A stretch of DNA of 64,000 nucleotides from Platanthera guangdongensis (GCA_039583875.1 CM077162.1:114544589-114608588); one strand, 5' to 3'; positions 33,116 to 44,519 are shown, numbered from the stretch's first letter. Notes: generated by a model not told the origin, from the letters alone. Program-made: numbers and translations.

Positions 33116-34647
33116 CCAGAATCACATAAGGCTATTGTCTCTACTGCATTAATCTTACATTTAACGGCCACTTCATTTTTCTCGCACTCTTCCGCATCCC
33201 CGGCACTCTTCCCTTGCTCACGGGGATTTTTCTCCGTATCACTTGGGAGGGTGTCGCGAGTACACTCAGAGAACACTTGGGCCAATTGCCCCAGCTGTGT
33301 CTCCAAGTTTCTCAAGGAAGCGGTTTGAGTGACCATATTAGCTTGTGCCATCTCAACAAACTTCTCCATCATTTCTTCCAGCGCACTTTTGCGCGTACCT
33401 TGCATGTTCGGATTATAACCCGTATGCGACGGTCGCGGCTGGCTACTAGAGGCTTGGGCATCAAAGTGATGCTGGCCTCCCTGCCATCTTTGACCGGGAG
33501 CATTCTGATTCCATGAGAAATTGGGATGATTTCTCACATTGGGGGTATACACATTATTAAAAGGAACATTGCGATTTTGACTATTTATAAAATTCACATT
33601 TTCATCAGACCTTATACCTGACGGCTCAGCAATGCTTTCTCCAGCGATGCACTCGTAGGCATGATGGCCAGGGTTACCACAACCCTAACAAGATATGTCC
33701 ATATACCGAGCTGGAGGAGGGGCCGATCTGGTCAACATATTCCTTCCATCTAAAGTGTGATGGCTCACCTCCGATTGCTGCACCACAACGTTAACTTCAA
33801 ACAAAGTCCTCTCCCCTCTAGGGGCATTTCTCCCGGCGGTCCAATAAGTGCTATGGGAGGCGGTATCTCGAAGTAGCCTCAATGCCTCTCCCAGAGATAA
33901 GTTCATTATCGTGCCACCAGCAGCTATGTCGATCATTGCCCTGAAATTAGGCTCAATACCAAAATAAAATATTTCAACTAGATTCCACGGCTCACAGCCT
34001 TGCTCTGGGCATCGACGCTGCAGTTCCGAGAATCTCTCCCACGCCTCGGATAGCGTTTCATGGTCTAATTGACGGAAGGTCGCAATATCCCTCCGAGCAT
34101 TCACTATCTTATCCATCGGGTGGAACTTTGCCAAGAACATAGAGGACAATGCCTCCCAAGTAGTAGCGGTCCCTGGAACAATGGTATGCAGCCAGGTCTT
34201 TGCCTTGTCCCTCAGCGAGAACGAGAACCACCTCAGCTTCACAACGTCGTCAGAAATTCCAGCATACCGGAATGTGCCACAAATCTCCGAGAAGTCCGCC
34301 AAATGGAGCTGCGGGTCCTCACTCGGCAATCCCGAGAACTGCGTATTATTCCTGATCATATTCAGGATGGCGGGTTTTATCTCAAAGTGGTTGTTTACGA
34401 TGGCCGGCCTGAAGCCCGGGTAAACACTTCCTGCAGTCGGGGTTGTGAAATCACGCATTGTCCTAACGCGTGGCTGGACCTCCTCTTGGCCAGCAACAAC
34501 CCGTTCTCCTTGGTCATTTCCTCCTAGGCCATTATTCTCCATTCTTTCTTCAGCAGCAGCAGCACGCAGGCGAGCTCGCCTCGCACGTGCAGTTTCTAGC
34601 TCAACCACAAGATCTTCAACCCTTTCACCGGAGTTGGGATCTGTCAT
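33073..34647 (-). pseudogene. gag: Athila-like gag with zinc knuckle, one in-frame stop
   Basis: The start chosen is the ATG at 34647 (MTDPNSGERVEDLVVELETA), although the frame is open further up. The core shows NHFEIKPAILNMI, SEDPQLHLADFSEICGTF, KTWLHTIVPGTATTWEALSS and QLDHETLSEAWERFSEL, close to Athila gag. TAG at 33685-33687 falls inside the knuckle between ISC and GCGNPGHHAYEC, where CAG (Gln) is expected. The same frame continues to 33073 through an Asn/Gln-rich region and a leucine-patterned MEKFVEMAQANMVTQ stretch (possible coiled coil). Single-stranded RNA binding and particle assembly are the expected roles. Confidence 0.85.
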
Positions 34648-34728
34648 ACAACACAAAAAAAATTCTTTCAAAAATACCAACAGCACTTGCAAACTTTTTC
34701 AAAAGAAAAATACACACAACGGTTGCAC

Positions 34729-34746
34729 TCCCCGGCAACAGCTCCA
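34729..34746 (-). other. Primer binding site, tRNA-Asp-like
   Basis: The - strand reads TGGAGCTGTTGCCGGGGA, differing at three places from the Athila PBS at 252-269. It lies six bases after the LTR end, the same spacing as in Athila. Confidence 0.75.
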
Positions 34747-34752
34747 AAAACT

Positions 34753-36084
34753 TGATGCGTCGTCGGCAAGTGTACCGGTCGCTGTCAAGTAATAAAGTTG
34801 AGGAGTTGAATCCCCGGATATCGATCTTTCGAGGAGTGCAAGTAGGGAGTGTGATTTTGCTATTGAAAAAGCGATTGCAAGTGTTAATGTAAACCAAGGG
34901 GGTTTTGGTTCGGATTCCTAAGTTAACAACAATAAGAAAACTATTGCGGGTCGCCGTCACCGCGTCTCTTTGGTGGATTACTCAAGAGAGTAATACGGAA
35001 GATGGATGAGCTAATGAGGGTCGCGATCACCTCTTCGCAATGCACGCTTCGAGCAATCGTTAGAACGACACAATCACAACTTGAACAAGAGAAAATCTGA
35101 AGTTCAACAACAATATCCAGAAGTAAAATATATCAACACTTAGACATGCTGGAATATTCAAGCTATCAATGTTCTTACACATCATTCCAACACCCAAATA
35201 TGCAGAAAAAGAAATAATACAAGTGAAGGGGAAGAGAAACAACCAAATGCATGATGGCTTTCCGAGATTCGCGCCCGGAGTCAAGGGTTGTCGGGTCTTG
35301 TCCAGGCTCGGTCTACGGATGACGTCCGGGGTTCAGAAGGGCTGTTACTTCCTTCCAATAACCCGCTTTCTTCGTGAATAATCGCTGGGCTGGATCTTTC
35401 CGGAGAACTCCACAAATGCAGCAACCTATGAGCTTGAAACGGAGCTTGGAGCTTGGAGATGACAATGATGGCCGGAGATGAAGCTTTTGCAAGCTTTTGG
35501 AGGAGAAATGTTGGTCGGATCAACTCTCCAAGGAGGAGAGAGAAAAAGGTAGCTGGAGGGAAGATTTCCCCGCTCAAAAGAGCAGAAAAGGGCGGCTGGG
35601 TCGGACTGGATCGGAATCTCTCAGAAGAAGAAGAAATCTGCGCATTAAATAGAAGCGGGTCAGAAAAATAGGCATGCACGGATTGGCGCACGACTGTGCG
35701 CAAACCGTGCGACATTAACTTCCAGAACAAGTCTGCGGAAGGAGAAGCGTTGACCCGTGCGTTTTACTCGCGCACGGACGTTTCTGCCTGTGCGAGAAGG
35801 AAATCGCACGGGTAGCGACAGAGCAGGAATTCAGGATACAACAGGGGAACTGTATGTTTTACTCGCGCACGGGCGTTGTCGCTCGTGCGTGAACAAAGTG
35901 CACGATTAACCATAGAAAGGAACAAACTAGAAAGTTACAGGAAAACCGTGTGTTTCCTTCGCGCACGGTTACGATGAAACCGTGCGTCAAGCGTGCGTGA
36001 GGATCGTCAAACTCAGCTGGACGAAATTCGTCGAGCTCAACTCGACGTTCTTCGAGCTGAACAAAACGCACGATCGGGCACAAA
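34753..36084 (-). repeat. 5' LTR of the gag-PR element, truncated
   Basis: Aligns with 28745-30076 of the other LTR. The last 339 bases of the partner (30077-30415) are missing, which on the - strand is the LTR's 5' (U3) end. Confidence 0.88.
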
Positions 36085-36110
36085 TTGGAGATACATTCAG
36101 GATGAGATAG
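36085..36110 (+). other. Templated filler DNA at a deletion junction
   Basis: TTGGAGATACATTCAGGA at 36085-36102 is an exact copy of 36203-36220. The overlapping GGATGAGATAGTT at 36100-36112 is an exact copy of 36128-36140. Both lie between the broken LTR and chromovirus integrase. Short copies of nearby DNA at a break are the mark of synthesis-dependent end joining. Confidence 0.8.
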
Positions 36111-36860
36111 TTGGCTCAGTTATACGTGGATGAGATAGTTCAGCTTCATGGCGTGCCAAAGTCTATTGTGTCAGATAGAGATGGTAGATTTACTGCCACA
36201 GATTGGAGATACATTCAGGAGCGCCTGGGTACTCAGTTAAAGTTCAACACAACTTTTCACCCCCAGACTAATGGGCAGACAGAGCGTACAGATAAAACCA
36301 TGGAAGATATGCTTCGCATGTGTATCTTGGACTTTGAGGGTAAATGGGAGAAGTATGTCACTTTGGTGGAATTCTCCTATAATAATAGTTTCCAAGCAAG
36401 TATCGACATGACACCATTCGAGGCCTTGTATGGCAGGCGTTGCAGGACACCTTTATGTTGGGCAGAAAGTGAAGAGAGAACTGTTAGCAAAGAATCTTGG
36501 ATAGACAAGACCACGGACAGAGTCAGACTCATTCAGGAGCGCATTAGGATTGTTCAGGACAGACAAGCCAAGTACTACGATCAGAGACAGAGCAGTTGAA
36601 TTCAAGGTTGGGGATCACATTTATTTGAAGATGAGGCCAGTCAAGGGAGTCTCTAGGATCAAGCGGATGAAGAAGTTGAGTCCCAGATTTGTGGGTCCAT
36701 TTGAGATGCTAGAGCGCATAGGTGAGGTTGCATATAAGTTGGCCTTACCTGAGGATATGAGTGGATTACATGACGTATTCCACGTCTCCTAACTGAGGAG
36801 AGCAGTCAGAGATCCAAATTTTGAACATAAAGAATATCGTTTAATTGGAGAATAGAGGAA
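36111..36860 (+). pseudogene. pol: Chromovirus integrase core and C-terminus
   Basis: Starts within the core (LAQLYVDEIVQLHGVPKSIV), with the second catalytic Asp in VSDRDGRFT, then FHPQTNGQTERTDKTMEDML for the Glu region, FEALYGRRCRTPL and KYYDQRQ. A one-base slip near 36590 leads to VGDHIYLKMRPVKGVSRI, LSPRFVGPFEMLERIG and LHDVFHVS, then a stop where Gln is expected before LRRAV. The zinc-binding N-terminal part and the first Asp are missing, lost in the deletion at 36084. A chromodomain was not recognised after it. Confidence 0.87.
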
Positions 36861-36970
36861 ACAGTCACAACGTCAGATCCATGAATTTTATTAGGAGAGT
36901 CATCTGCCTCAAAGACTGATGGTAACCTGTTATGCTTTTTGAGGTTAGGGAATAAGAGAGAGTTCCAGTC

Positions 36971-38599
36971 TGTTGGAACCCCACCTATGTTTAGGGTTGA
37001 TTTGGGCTAGGTTCACTATTAGGATTATTAGATTACCCAACATGTATAGTCTAGGGTCATAGGTTTTTATCCAATTAAGGTCAGTCAACATCCTAGATTG
37101 ATTGGTTCTCACCTTCAGAAGACTTAGAGACAGAAGACCTCCAGAGAAAAATAGTTTTCTAAGAGACAGAAAGTCGTTCGAAGATTAGATGAACAGAGCT
37201 CGACTTTCGTCGATCTCAGATCGACGAACTTAGATTTCTTCTCTGAGTTGAGTGCGACGGAAGCCTAGCTGAGATCGACGAACTCCGATCTCACCTCAGT
37301 AGTTCAGCTCGACGAAAGACTATCTTTGTTCGACGAACATGGAGCTCAGTTTGGCAAGTTAATTTTCTGGTCAACGATATTAGAGCTCAGCTCGACGAAT
37401 GAGAAGTTTCAGTTCGATGAATTTGGATCGCAGGTCGACGAGAATTTGCTGAGTTCAACTAATTTCTCTCAGTTTCAGTTTGACGAATTTGGATCTCAGG
37501 TCGACGAGAATTTGCTAAGTTCGACTAATTTCTCCCAGCTTCAGTTCGACTATTTCTCTGATTAATTTCAGTTCGACTAAGGCAGATGATTTTCAAATTA
37601 TTTTATAATATGTCTAATGCTCTGATAATTAATGCACAATATTTTTATGAATATATCTGTTCCATTACAACATTAATTATGGTTTTCACAGAGTTATTGC
37701 TTGACTTATTTTATTGGGACAGTTGGGGAAACTCATTAAAGATAAATTCCAGCCATTCAACTCCTAGAATTTCTGCAATCAGTCAATGAAAGGAATTCAA
37801 AATTCAAAGGCTGAAATCTGCATGGAATATATATAAGAATTATTTTTTAAAAGATAAAAGGAAGTCAGTTAGCTGTGAGGAAAAAGAATTTTTTACAGAA
37901 AACTGAAATAAGAATAGCTCTTATACAACTCAAGTTCTTCATCAGTTTTTGCTTCAGGGCTTTCAAGAGACAATCCACCAACATCTGTCTAAAAGCTTCC
38001 TTAAGATCAACAAGCAATCCGAAGGCCTACACCCTGAGCAAAGCTTTCATTCTCCTAAACTATTCTACATCTCAGGGGGAGCTTTGACAACAACAGCAAT
38101 CTACTAGTTTTCTCAGAACATTGAGAAAGATAAGACAATATCAATTTTATTTTCTCACTGTGTACAGAGTTTTAACTCCCTTCAAAAGTTATCCTTTTGG
38201 TTGTTAAGTTTCCTGATCAAAAGACTTAGTTTGGTTTTTGGGCATCTGATCAAAAGCTCAAACGGTTGTTAGATCTCTCTTAGAAAATAGATCTTGTGTT
38301 GACAGGACACCAGAGCAAAAACCTGTGGTGGCAGGGCACCAGATCAAAAACCTGTAGTGGATTCCTACCAGGGTGGTAGAAGAGTGGTTGTACCCAGGTT
38401 TATTGAAGAACCACTATAAATTTTCTTGTGTCGTCTGCTTGTGCTCTATTCTTTATTTTGCTGTATTGTGATATATATATTTCATTTTCTTATATATATC
38501 ATCTATTTTTAATCCGCTGTGTAAAAATAACTAAAAGTTTTTAAAAAACTCTATTCACTCCCCCTCTAAAATAAAGATAAGATTTATCCCTCACTTTCA
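36971..38599 (+). repeat. 5' LTR of the SIRE-like element
   Basis: TGTTGGAACCCC to CACTTTCA, pairing with 51222-52831. A region of TCGACGAA-type motifs lies at 37190-37570 and is present in both LTRs. Confidence 0.92.
37190..37570 (+). repeat. GATCGACGAAC/TTCGTCGA motif array in the SIRE LTR
   Basis: About a dozen copies of TCGACGAA or its complement, often as AGATCGACGAACT. At 37425-37560 a longer unit (GTTCGACGAATTTGGATC...GAGAATTTGCTGAG) is tandemly duplicated. It is repeated at 51430-51800 in the other LTR. Confidence 0.82.
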
Positions 38600-38601
38600 A
38601 T

Positions 38602-38612
38602 TGGTATCAGAG
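38602..38612 (+). other. SIRE primer binding site, initiator-Met tRNA
   Basis: TGGTATCAGAG two bases after the LTR end. Confidence 0.9.
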
Positions 38613-38681
38613 GGTAAGGTTAATTGGTTGTACAGGCTAACACCTGAAGCAAAAAATCTTTGATAGATCTCATTTACTCTA

Positions 38682-39850
38682 ATGTCTTTTTATATCATGC
38701 CACAAAATAAGTACTCAGGCATCAGACCTTCAGAGTGCAATCTTAACAAGTTTGCACTTTGGAATCAAAGATTAGAATATATATGAATTCAATTGATGAA
38801 GACATTTATAATTCTATCTTGACAGGTCCCCCACAACCAGTGGCAACTACAAGCAGAAGTGCAGTTCCACCGCCTGAGTGGACTGATGCTCAGAGGAAAG
38901 TTAAGGTTGTTGATGCCAAGGCCATGAACATTCTAGCTCAAACTATGTCTGACGATATATTCCAGAAAGTGGCTGAATGCACATCAGCAAAAGCCATTTG
39001 AGATTCTCTCAACCAAATGGTAACAGGATCTGCTGATGAAAGGAAAGATAGGAGATCCTTTCTCATTTCACAATATGAGAATTTCAAAAAATAAGAGTCA
39101 GAATCAGTTGCAGATATGTACAACAGACTCAGACTGATTATCAATGAGCTGAAGAACTTGGACAAGAACATCTCATTAACAGAAATTAATGATAAGATTC
39201 TTATGTGCTTCCCCAGCACATGAGATTCTAGGATCTGACCAATCAAGGAGGCCAGAAGCCTAAATGAGATTTCTACTGAGTCATTATTATGCAAGCTCAA
39301 GTCTTATGAGCAGCTTATCAAAACCAGGGAAACAGCTGAACAAAAGACTTCTACCTCAGTAAGGAAGGAGCAAAGTATTGCCTTCAAGACATCTGAGGAA
39401 TCAGAAGCACTACCTGTCAGTGAAGGGCTAATGAGTCTATTAGCTAAAAGATTTTACAAAATGGCTAAAAAGGATTTCAGGAGAAGGTCAACCAGAAATG
39501 AGGACAAGCCAAGGTATGACAAGACTTCCTACTAAAGAAATTGTTTGTTATGGATGCAGGAAGTCAGGACACATTCTCCCAGAATGTCCAGAGGCTCAAA
39601 AGAAGGACAAGAGAAAAGAGAAAGAGTGTAAAAAGCACTCCAGCAAGCCCTCCTCCAACAAATACAAGAAGAAGGAGAAGAGATTTGTGGCTGAGACTTG
39701 GGGTGACTAAGAAGAAGAAACTTCATCCAGTTCTAGTGAGGATGAAGAAGAGGCAAAAGCCAGAGAGATCTGCTAGATGGCATTTGATGCATCATGCAGC
39801 CACTCAGAAGCTGAAAAGTCAGCAGGAGAATCAGAATCATAAAAGGACCA
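38682..39850 (+). pseudogene. gag: SIRE-like gag
   Basis: The ATG at 38682 leads to NKFALWNQRLEYI, then a one-base slip into YMNSIDEDIYNSILTGPPQPV. The core holds VDAKAMNILAQTMSDDIFQKV, LISQYENFK, ESVADMYNRLRLIINELKNL and KLKSYEQLIK, which is copia gag of the UBN2 kind. The zinc knuckle CYGCRKSGHILPECP lies near 39546-39592. Several nonsense codons interrupt the core (TGA near 38999 where Trp is expected, TAA near 39093, TGA near 39222). A Lys/Glu-rich, coiled-coil-like stretch follows to about 40200. This copy is not functional. Confidence 0.85.
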
Positions 39851-40210
39851 GGTAATAGCTTCTTTTGATTTCACTTCTGATCAATTTAAAACTGAATTCA
39901 AACTCATATGCAATGATTTAATTAAATTTGAGAAGCAAATCAAACTTCTCAGAGAAAAACAAATTGAATATGACAAATTTTTTTCTGAAAACATCAAACT
40001 GAAAGATGAATTAGACTTAGCTTCTGAACAATTTATTTCATTAAAAATTAAATTAAATGAGGCTAAAGAATTTGAAGAATCCCTAAATAGGAGAAGCATC
40101 AAATTGATGAATATCACATGCACAGTCAATGACAGGCTTAATGACAAACTGAGCTTGGGAGCTTCATCAAGTCAGCCTTCTCTTCTTAAGAAAAACATTC
40201 GTCGAACTCC

Positions 40211-40355
40211 TATGCAATGATTTAATTGAATTAGACTTGTCTTTATCTCTACTGATTTACAAAGAGCAGACATCTTCACTAAGCCTTTAGATGTGAAGAA
40301 ACATCTGTTTTTCCTAAATCAGCTAGACATGATAAATGGGGAAGGCATAATTTAA
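40211..40355 (+). pseudogene. pol: Last codons of copia RNase H after a large pol deletion
   Basis: FISTDLQRADIFTKPLDVKK at about 40245-40305 is the standard C-terminal end of copia pol, and the stop is at 40353-40355. Everything from protease to most of RNase H is missing. TATGCAATGATTTAATT at 40211-40227, right at the junction, is an exact copy of 39907-39923. Confidence 0.85.
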
Positions 40356-40359
40356 TGTT

Positions 40360-40735
40360 TGTTCTGAGTTCAACGATTAGGACACAGTTCGTCGAACAGA
40401 GATCGACGATCTGTGAACTCTTCGTGAAGAGTTTGTCGAACTGAGATCGACGAACTTTTCTTTGTGAAACTGCTCGTCGAACGAAGATCAACGAATTTGT
40501 TTCAGAAAATATTTTGTCGCACGGAGAACGACGATATGTTTTCTTTTCTTCCGGCTTAGATCGACAATCTTATTTTTCTATTTTGAGAATTTCGTCGAAC
40601 TGAGCTCGGAGTTTGTGTTTCACGTTGGACGGAGTTCGACTTTTCGCCTTCTGAAAACTTATATATATGTTTTCATCGAACTCAATCTCGCGCTTTCTTG
40701 TTCCCTTGCACTTGATCTTTCTCTCATTTTTGCAG
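40360..40735 (+). promoter_or_regulatory. LTR-like palindromic array and candidate 3' splice site before the envelope-like ORF
   Basis: Between the pol end and the env-like ATG there are eight or so GTCGAAC...GATCGACGAA motifs of the kind found in the SIRE LTR. The stretch ends in a pyrimidine-rich tract and TTTTTGCAG at 40727-40735, eight bases before the ATG at 40743. This looks like a splice acceptor for a subgenomic mRNA, or an internal promoter region. Both readings are inference. Confidence 0.5.
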
Positions 40736-40742
40736 GAAAACA

Positions 40743-42868
40743 ATGGCGATCTCCGCGGCGGTACTCTCCAACATGAAGTTCGTTGCCAGTTTTGATATAG
40801 ACATTGAGTCATTCGCTCACTCTGATCAAATCTTCACTGATATTCTGAGATTATTTGAGGAGCAGCAACTAAGGAGGTTTATGACGACTCGCATCAAGCT
40901 TTCAGTCACAGAGATTAAAAAATGGGTCTATACATCCTCCTCACCAGATGCAACAACCCTCATCGGCACAATATCTGGAGAACTGTTTCCCCTGACGCCT
41001 GTTATTTTACCTGAACTTTTTGATCTTGTTAATAGAAATGATGATATAGAGATGGATAGTTCTGAGTATAATGATATGTTGATTAAAATGAGTTACTCCG
41101 AAGGAAACCCTAGCAAGTTGTTGAAGAAAAACTTGTCAGTGGAGTACAGGTTTTTGGCTGATATAGTTGGGAAAGTAATCCTGGGTAAACATACTGCCCA
41201 CGATTACATTACAAGACATCAGTTTCTACTGATGAGTGCCTTGGTGAAGAAAAAGTCAGTGAACTGGGGCTGTATCTTGTTTGATTCCATCAAGAGAAGA
41301 ACACCAAGGATGTTTGTTATGAAAGGATTCTGGGCTTATTTCTGCAAGCCAGATGCCCACAGCTGTTGGTCTCTCAGATCATCTTCATAAATGCTCACAA
41401 GAAGCTGACCTCAGACCTTTTTTGGCAAGTGGGAGAGAGTAATCTCAAAGCCCTCCAGGGTCACTTCCTCCAGAGTTTCAAAGGACACAAGGACAAGTGA
41501 TGTCACTCCTCCAAACCCTGCAGAAGTTATTGCTTCTCCTCCACCACCATCTTTTAGACTACCTTCACCTCCTCCACAACAACAAGAATCTACCATTGTT
41601 ACTGAAGAAACCCTACAATTCCACTGTCATCCCTCCAGCTTCACACATACCATCTCCACCTCCTTCATCTCCTCTACCACACCACCTAGAGACTATCTCA
41701 TCCAACTCTACAATTCCAACACAAACATCTCCAACCTTCTGTCTGACATCATCATCTCCATTTTTATCTCCAAACCTCTCTCCACATTATTTCCCTATTC
41801 AGGAAGATACTGTACCCCCTGATGTCACAACCTCCACAATTCCAACAGACATTCCAACATCATCCATCCCACAAGCATTCTGTCCAACATGCTCCATGTC
41901 ATCCTCTTATATATCAGCCCACATTCTTGAGCTTATTACTCCTACCCTCAAGAAGCTGATAGCAGAAGCAATTGCTCCACTTGCTGCTACCATCTCTACA
42001 CTCTCTTCACAGCTTGCTTCCTTCTCCACTGTCCCTTCTTCTGGGGGCCTGGGTTCAGGACTCTCTGAAACCAGGTAGGGGAGATGTTCAATGAAGAAAC
42101 TTCAATTTTTCATGAAGAACCTCCAGTAGCAGCAGCAGTAGTAATTCCAACACCAAAAATAGTTGAAATTCTTGATGATGATACTGAAATGATTTGTTTT
42201 GAAGAAGAGTTAGTTGACACTGAAATAATCACTGTTGGTAATTTCATTATCAATCTCACAGTTGACATTCATTCTTTACTTCATTTCTTTGATACAGTTT
42301 ATAGTTGCACTTTATCAGTTTTTGATACAGTTTCTGATTACTCTAAAACAATAGTCTGCTATTCTGCTCCAGTTGATTCTTCAGTCTTAGAAGAAATTAG
42401 AAATAGTTTCTGTAATACTTCTTCCAGTATTTCTGTTCTAGAGCCAAAGTCCCTTTCTCCACCAACCTATGCTTGGGCTGAATCTCCTATGTCAGACATG
42501 AATGAGATTATGTTTGAAGATATAGACACTGCAGATACTGATGTACAGATTAGTGCAGAACATATAGTTCCACAGCCTCAGGCTGAAGAAGAGTATGTAG
42601 CTGAACAACCACAAGCTGAAATAATGGACACAAACATACAACCACAGGCTCATCCTGTACTTTCTGAGGCAGTGCTTAAACAGATCAATGCTATGTATGA
42701 TAACCCTGCTAATTAATCAGATGATGATGATGATGAGTCATATTACTCTGAAGATTCCAATTCTAAAAAGAGAAAACTCAAGAAGAAGGCTCCAATAAAG
42801 GCTGCACCAAAACCAAACCCTACTGCTGACACTTCCTACTATATTCTACACAACATTATCTTACTTCA
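40743..42868 (+). pseudogene. Envelope-like ORF of the SIRE-like element, 5' part
   Basis: Begins MAISAAVLSNMKFVASFDID and reads to 41390 (VLPELFDLV, YNDMLIKMSYSEGNPSK, HTAHDYITRHQFLLMSALV). Two frame changes follow (about 41320 and 41480). Next come a Pro/Ser-rich stretch to 42078 (HIPSPPPSSPLPHHLE) and an acidic stretch from 42084 to a TAA at 42714. An Asp-rich and Lys-rich tail runs up to the inserted copia. SIRE/Maximus elements carry an ORF here that has been proposed as envelope-like from predicted transmembrane and coiled-coil parts. I see no clear signal peptide or fusion peptide. The function is unproven and this copy is broken. Confidence 0.7.
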
Positions 42869-42880
42869 GACACTCCTTAC

Positions 42881-44519
42881 TGTTGAAATTTCTGAAGTGG
42901 AAGTGGTTGATGGGACAGGCCGGGCGGCCTGGGCGGACAGACTTGGCGGACTGGAAGGACTGCGGCCTAGTGATAAGTCTAGTGGAAGCCGGCTGTTCTT
43001 CTGAGCGGGTTATACGGACGAAGTCCGCGGATTGTGCGGCCTGTTATCTGCGGATAGGACATTGGCTGTGGTTTAGCCAAGGAGTGGCCTGAGCGGATAG
43101 AGGCTTGCGGACTGGTGCATTGCTCAGTGGCCGCGTTGCAAGCTTGTGTAATCGGCGGTTTGGCTCATGTCCGCGGGAAGCTTGCGGACTGACGTATCCG
43201 CGGTGTGTGCTGTTGCGGACTGAGCTTAGAGCTTGTTTGTGGCCTTGTCGAGCTCTGGTGGTACAGCAGGTGCTTTGCTATGAAGGTCTTTGGCGGACTG
43301 GTGTGTGGAGTCCGGGAGGTGGTCGTTGCTTTGGGCAGGTGTGCGAGTAGCTTGCGGACTGCTGGCGGTCTGTGTGCTAGGATGTTTGGCGGACGGAGCT
43401 ATGTCCGCCATGCTCGCATCAGGCCTTTGATGGTTCTGGACTTGGTCACACTTTGTGCCAAGACCAGGGTGTCCGGAGTATCCGCCAAGTCCGCTGTTGA
43501 TCGGGCGGACTGTTGCTAACTCTGCCTTTGGTCGTGGACGTGTGGCGGATGGAGGCTTGAGTCTTGTTCTATGCGGACTGCCTCGGGGTTGTGCGGACAG
43601 CCATTGAAGGGGGTTGCTGTCCTGCAGTGGTTGTAGGCTTTGCGGGCTGATGCCTTGTCCGCATAGCTTAGGCGGACTGAAGTGGGTTCGCCAAAGTTGT
43701 CTTGTTCCTGGCGGTTTATTCCTTGGTATCCGGCTAAGTCCATGCGGACTCGGCGGACGGTGTTTTGCTATCGCGCGGGCTAGGGCGGTGTCGCTATCTC
43801 TAGGGCGGTGACCACACTTCTCACCTCGCCTATAAATAGGACCCCCCCGGCACATCTACAGTAACTTGAGTGAACAGTAAGTTGGGGTGGGCGAGGAGCT
43901 GCTGTCTCAGTTTTCTGTCCGCGCGGATGGATTCAGAGCTGACGGTTTGTTATGTGCAGGTCGCGCGGGTAGCTTCAAGGAGCCAGGAGTTTGACTTTGA
44001 CTTCGGTCAAGTACTTGGAAGTGTGCGGTCTCTGCGGATTCAGCGGGTCGCTCTGCGGCTTGTCGGTTCTCTGTTTCAACGTTGCCAGTGCCAATAACCT
44101 GTCCGCCGGTCTCAGGCGGGTAGGCGGTCTGTTCCTCAGTTCCTCAGCAGGAGGCGAATAACGGTGTGTCCGCGCGGCCTCGCGGCTTCGGCGGTCTCCG
44201 TGTCTATTCGGCGGATTGCAGCATAGCTCGGGCGGCTTCGGTGGGCTTGGCGACCTCGGCGGATTCCGGTGCTGTCCGCCAGGCTTGTTTTGTGTAACTT
44301 TCTGTGATAGCTTGTGTACTAGCGAAATCATGTCTCGCTACGTATACCTCGCCTTGTAAAGAAGAGGAATGTATAAAAGACCTGCTTGTGCTTCCATTGT
44401 TTGTTGGTGTTAACCTTTGTTCCTTGGTTTCCGTTGGTTCAAAGTGTGAACTGGGTAGTGCCGAAGATATTAATTTGGCATTTGGGCTACCTTGCTGACC
44501 ACTTTGAGAAAATTAAACA
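42881..44519 (+). repeat. 5' LTR of the Tork-like copia (1639 bp)
   Basis: TGTTGAAATTTC to ATTAAACA. Very rich in GCGGAC/GTCCGC motifs through U3. A TATA box TATAAATA is at 43831-43838. It pairs with 48723-50401. Confidence 0.93.
43831..43838 (+). promoter_or_regulatory. TATA box of the Tork-like copia 5' LTR
   Basis: TATAAATA after GC-rich U3 and before GGACCC. The same box is at about 49703 in the 3' LTR. Transcription of the element would start about 30 bases further. Confidence 0.75.

Larger units (their letters stand above)
28745..36084 (-). mobile_element. Non-autonomous Athila-related element coding only Gag and protease
   Basis: The left LTR (28745-30415) and right LTR (34753-36084, truncated) are direct repeats. 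On the - strand the right copy is the 5' LTR. Then come a tRNA-Asp-like PBS, gag with zinc knuckle, a retropepsin-like protease, about 2 kb of non-coding 3' region and a PPT. No RT, RNase H or integrase is present, and the space between protease and PPT is too short to hold them. This fits the TR-GAG class, with a protease in addition. The right LTR lacks 339 bases that the left one has, and the junction carries filler DNA, so no TSD can be shown. Confidence 0.87.
21445..36970 (+). mobile_element. Old + strand chromovirus, fragmented by three insertions
   Basis: The pieces are RT (21445-22291), RT end plus RNase H (28215-28744) and integrase core to C-terminus (about 36111-36860). They are in the right order and strand and are separated by the 5S palindrome and the gag-PR element. 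The codons join exactly across the 5S palindrome at its TTCAT TSD. The protein resembles Tekay/Reina-type chromoviruses ([33 protein letters not shown]). Its gag, protease and LTRs are not recognisable in the window. Integrase N-terminal coding is missing at the gag-PR element's right junction. Confidence 0.85.

Noticed and set aside
43226..43855. 209-codon - strand ORFs in both Tork-like LTRs (also 49099-49728)
   Set aside because: The LTR copies are similar and GC-rich, so both stay open without selection. The protein is low-complexity with no domain.
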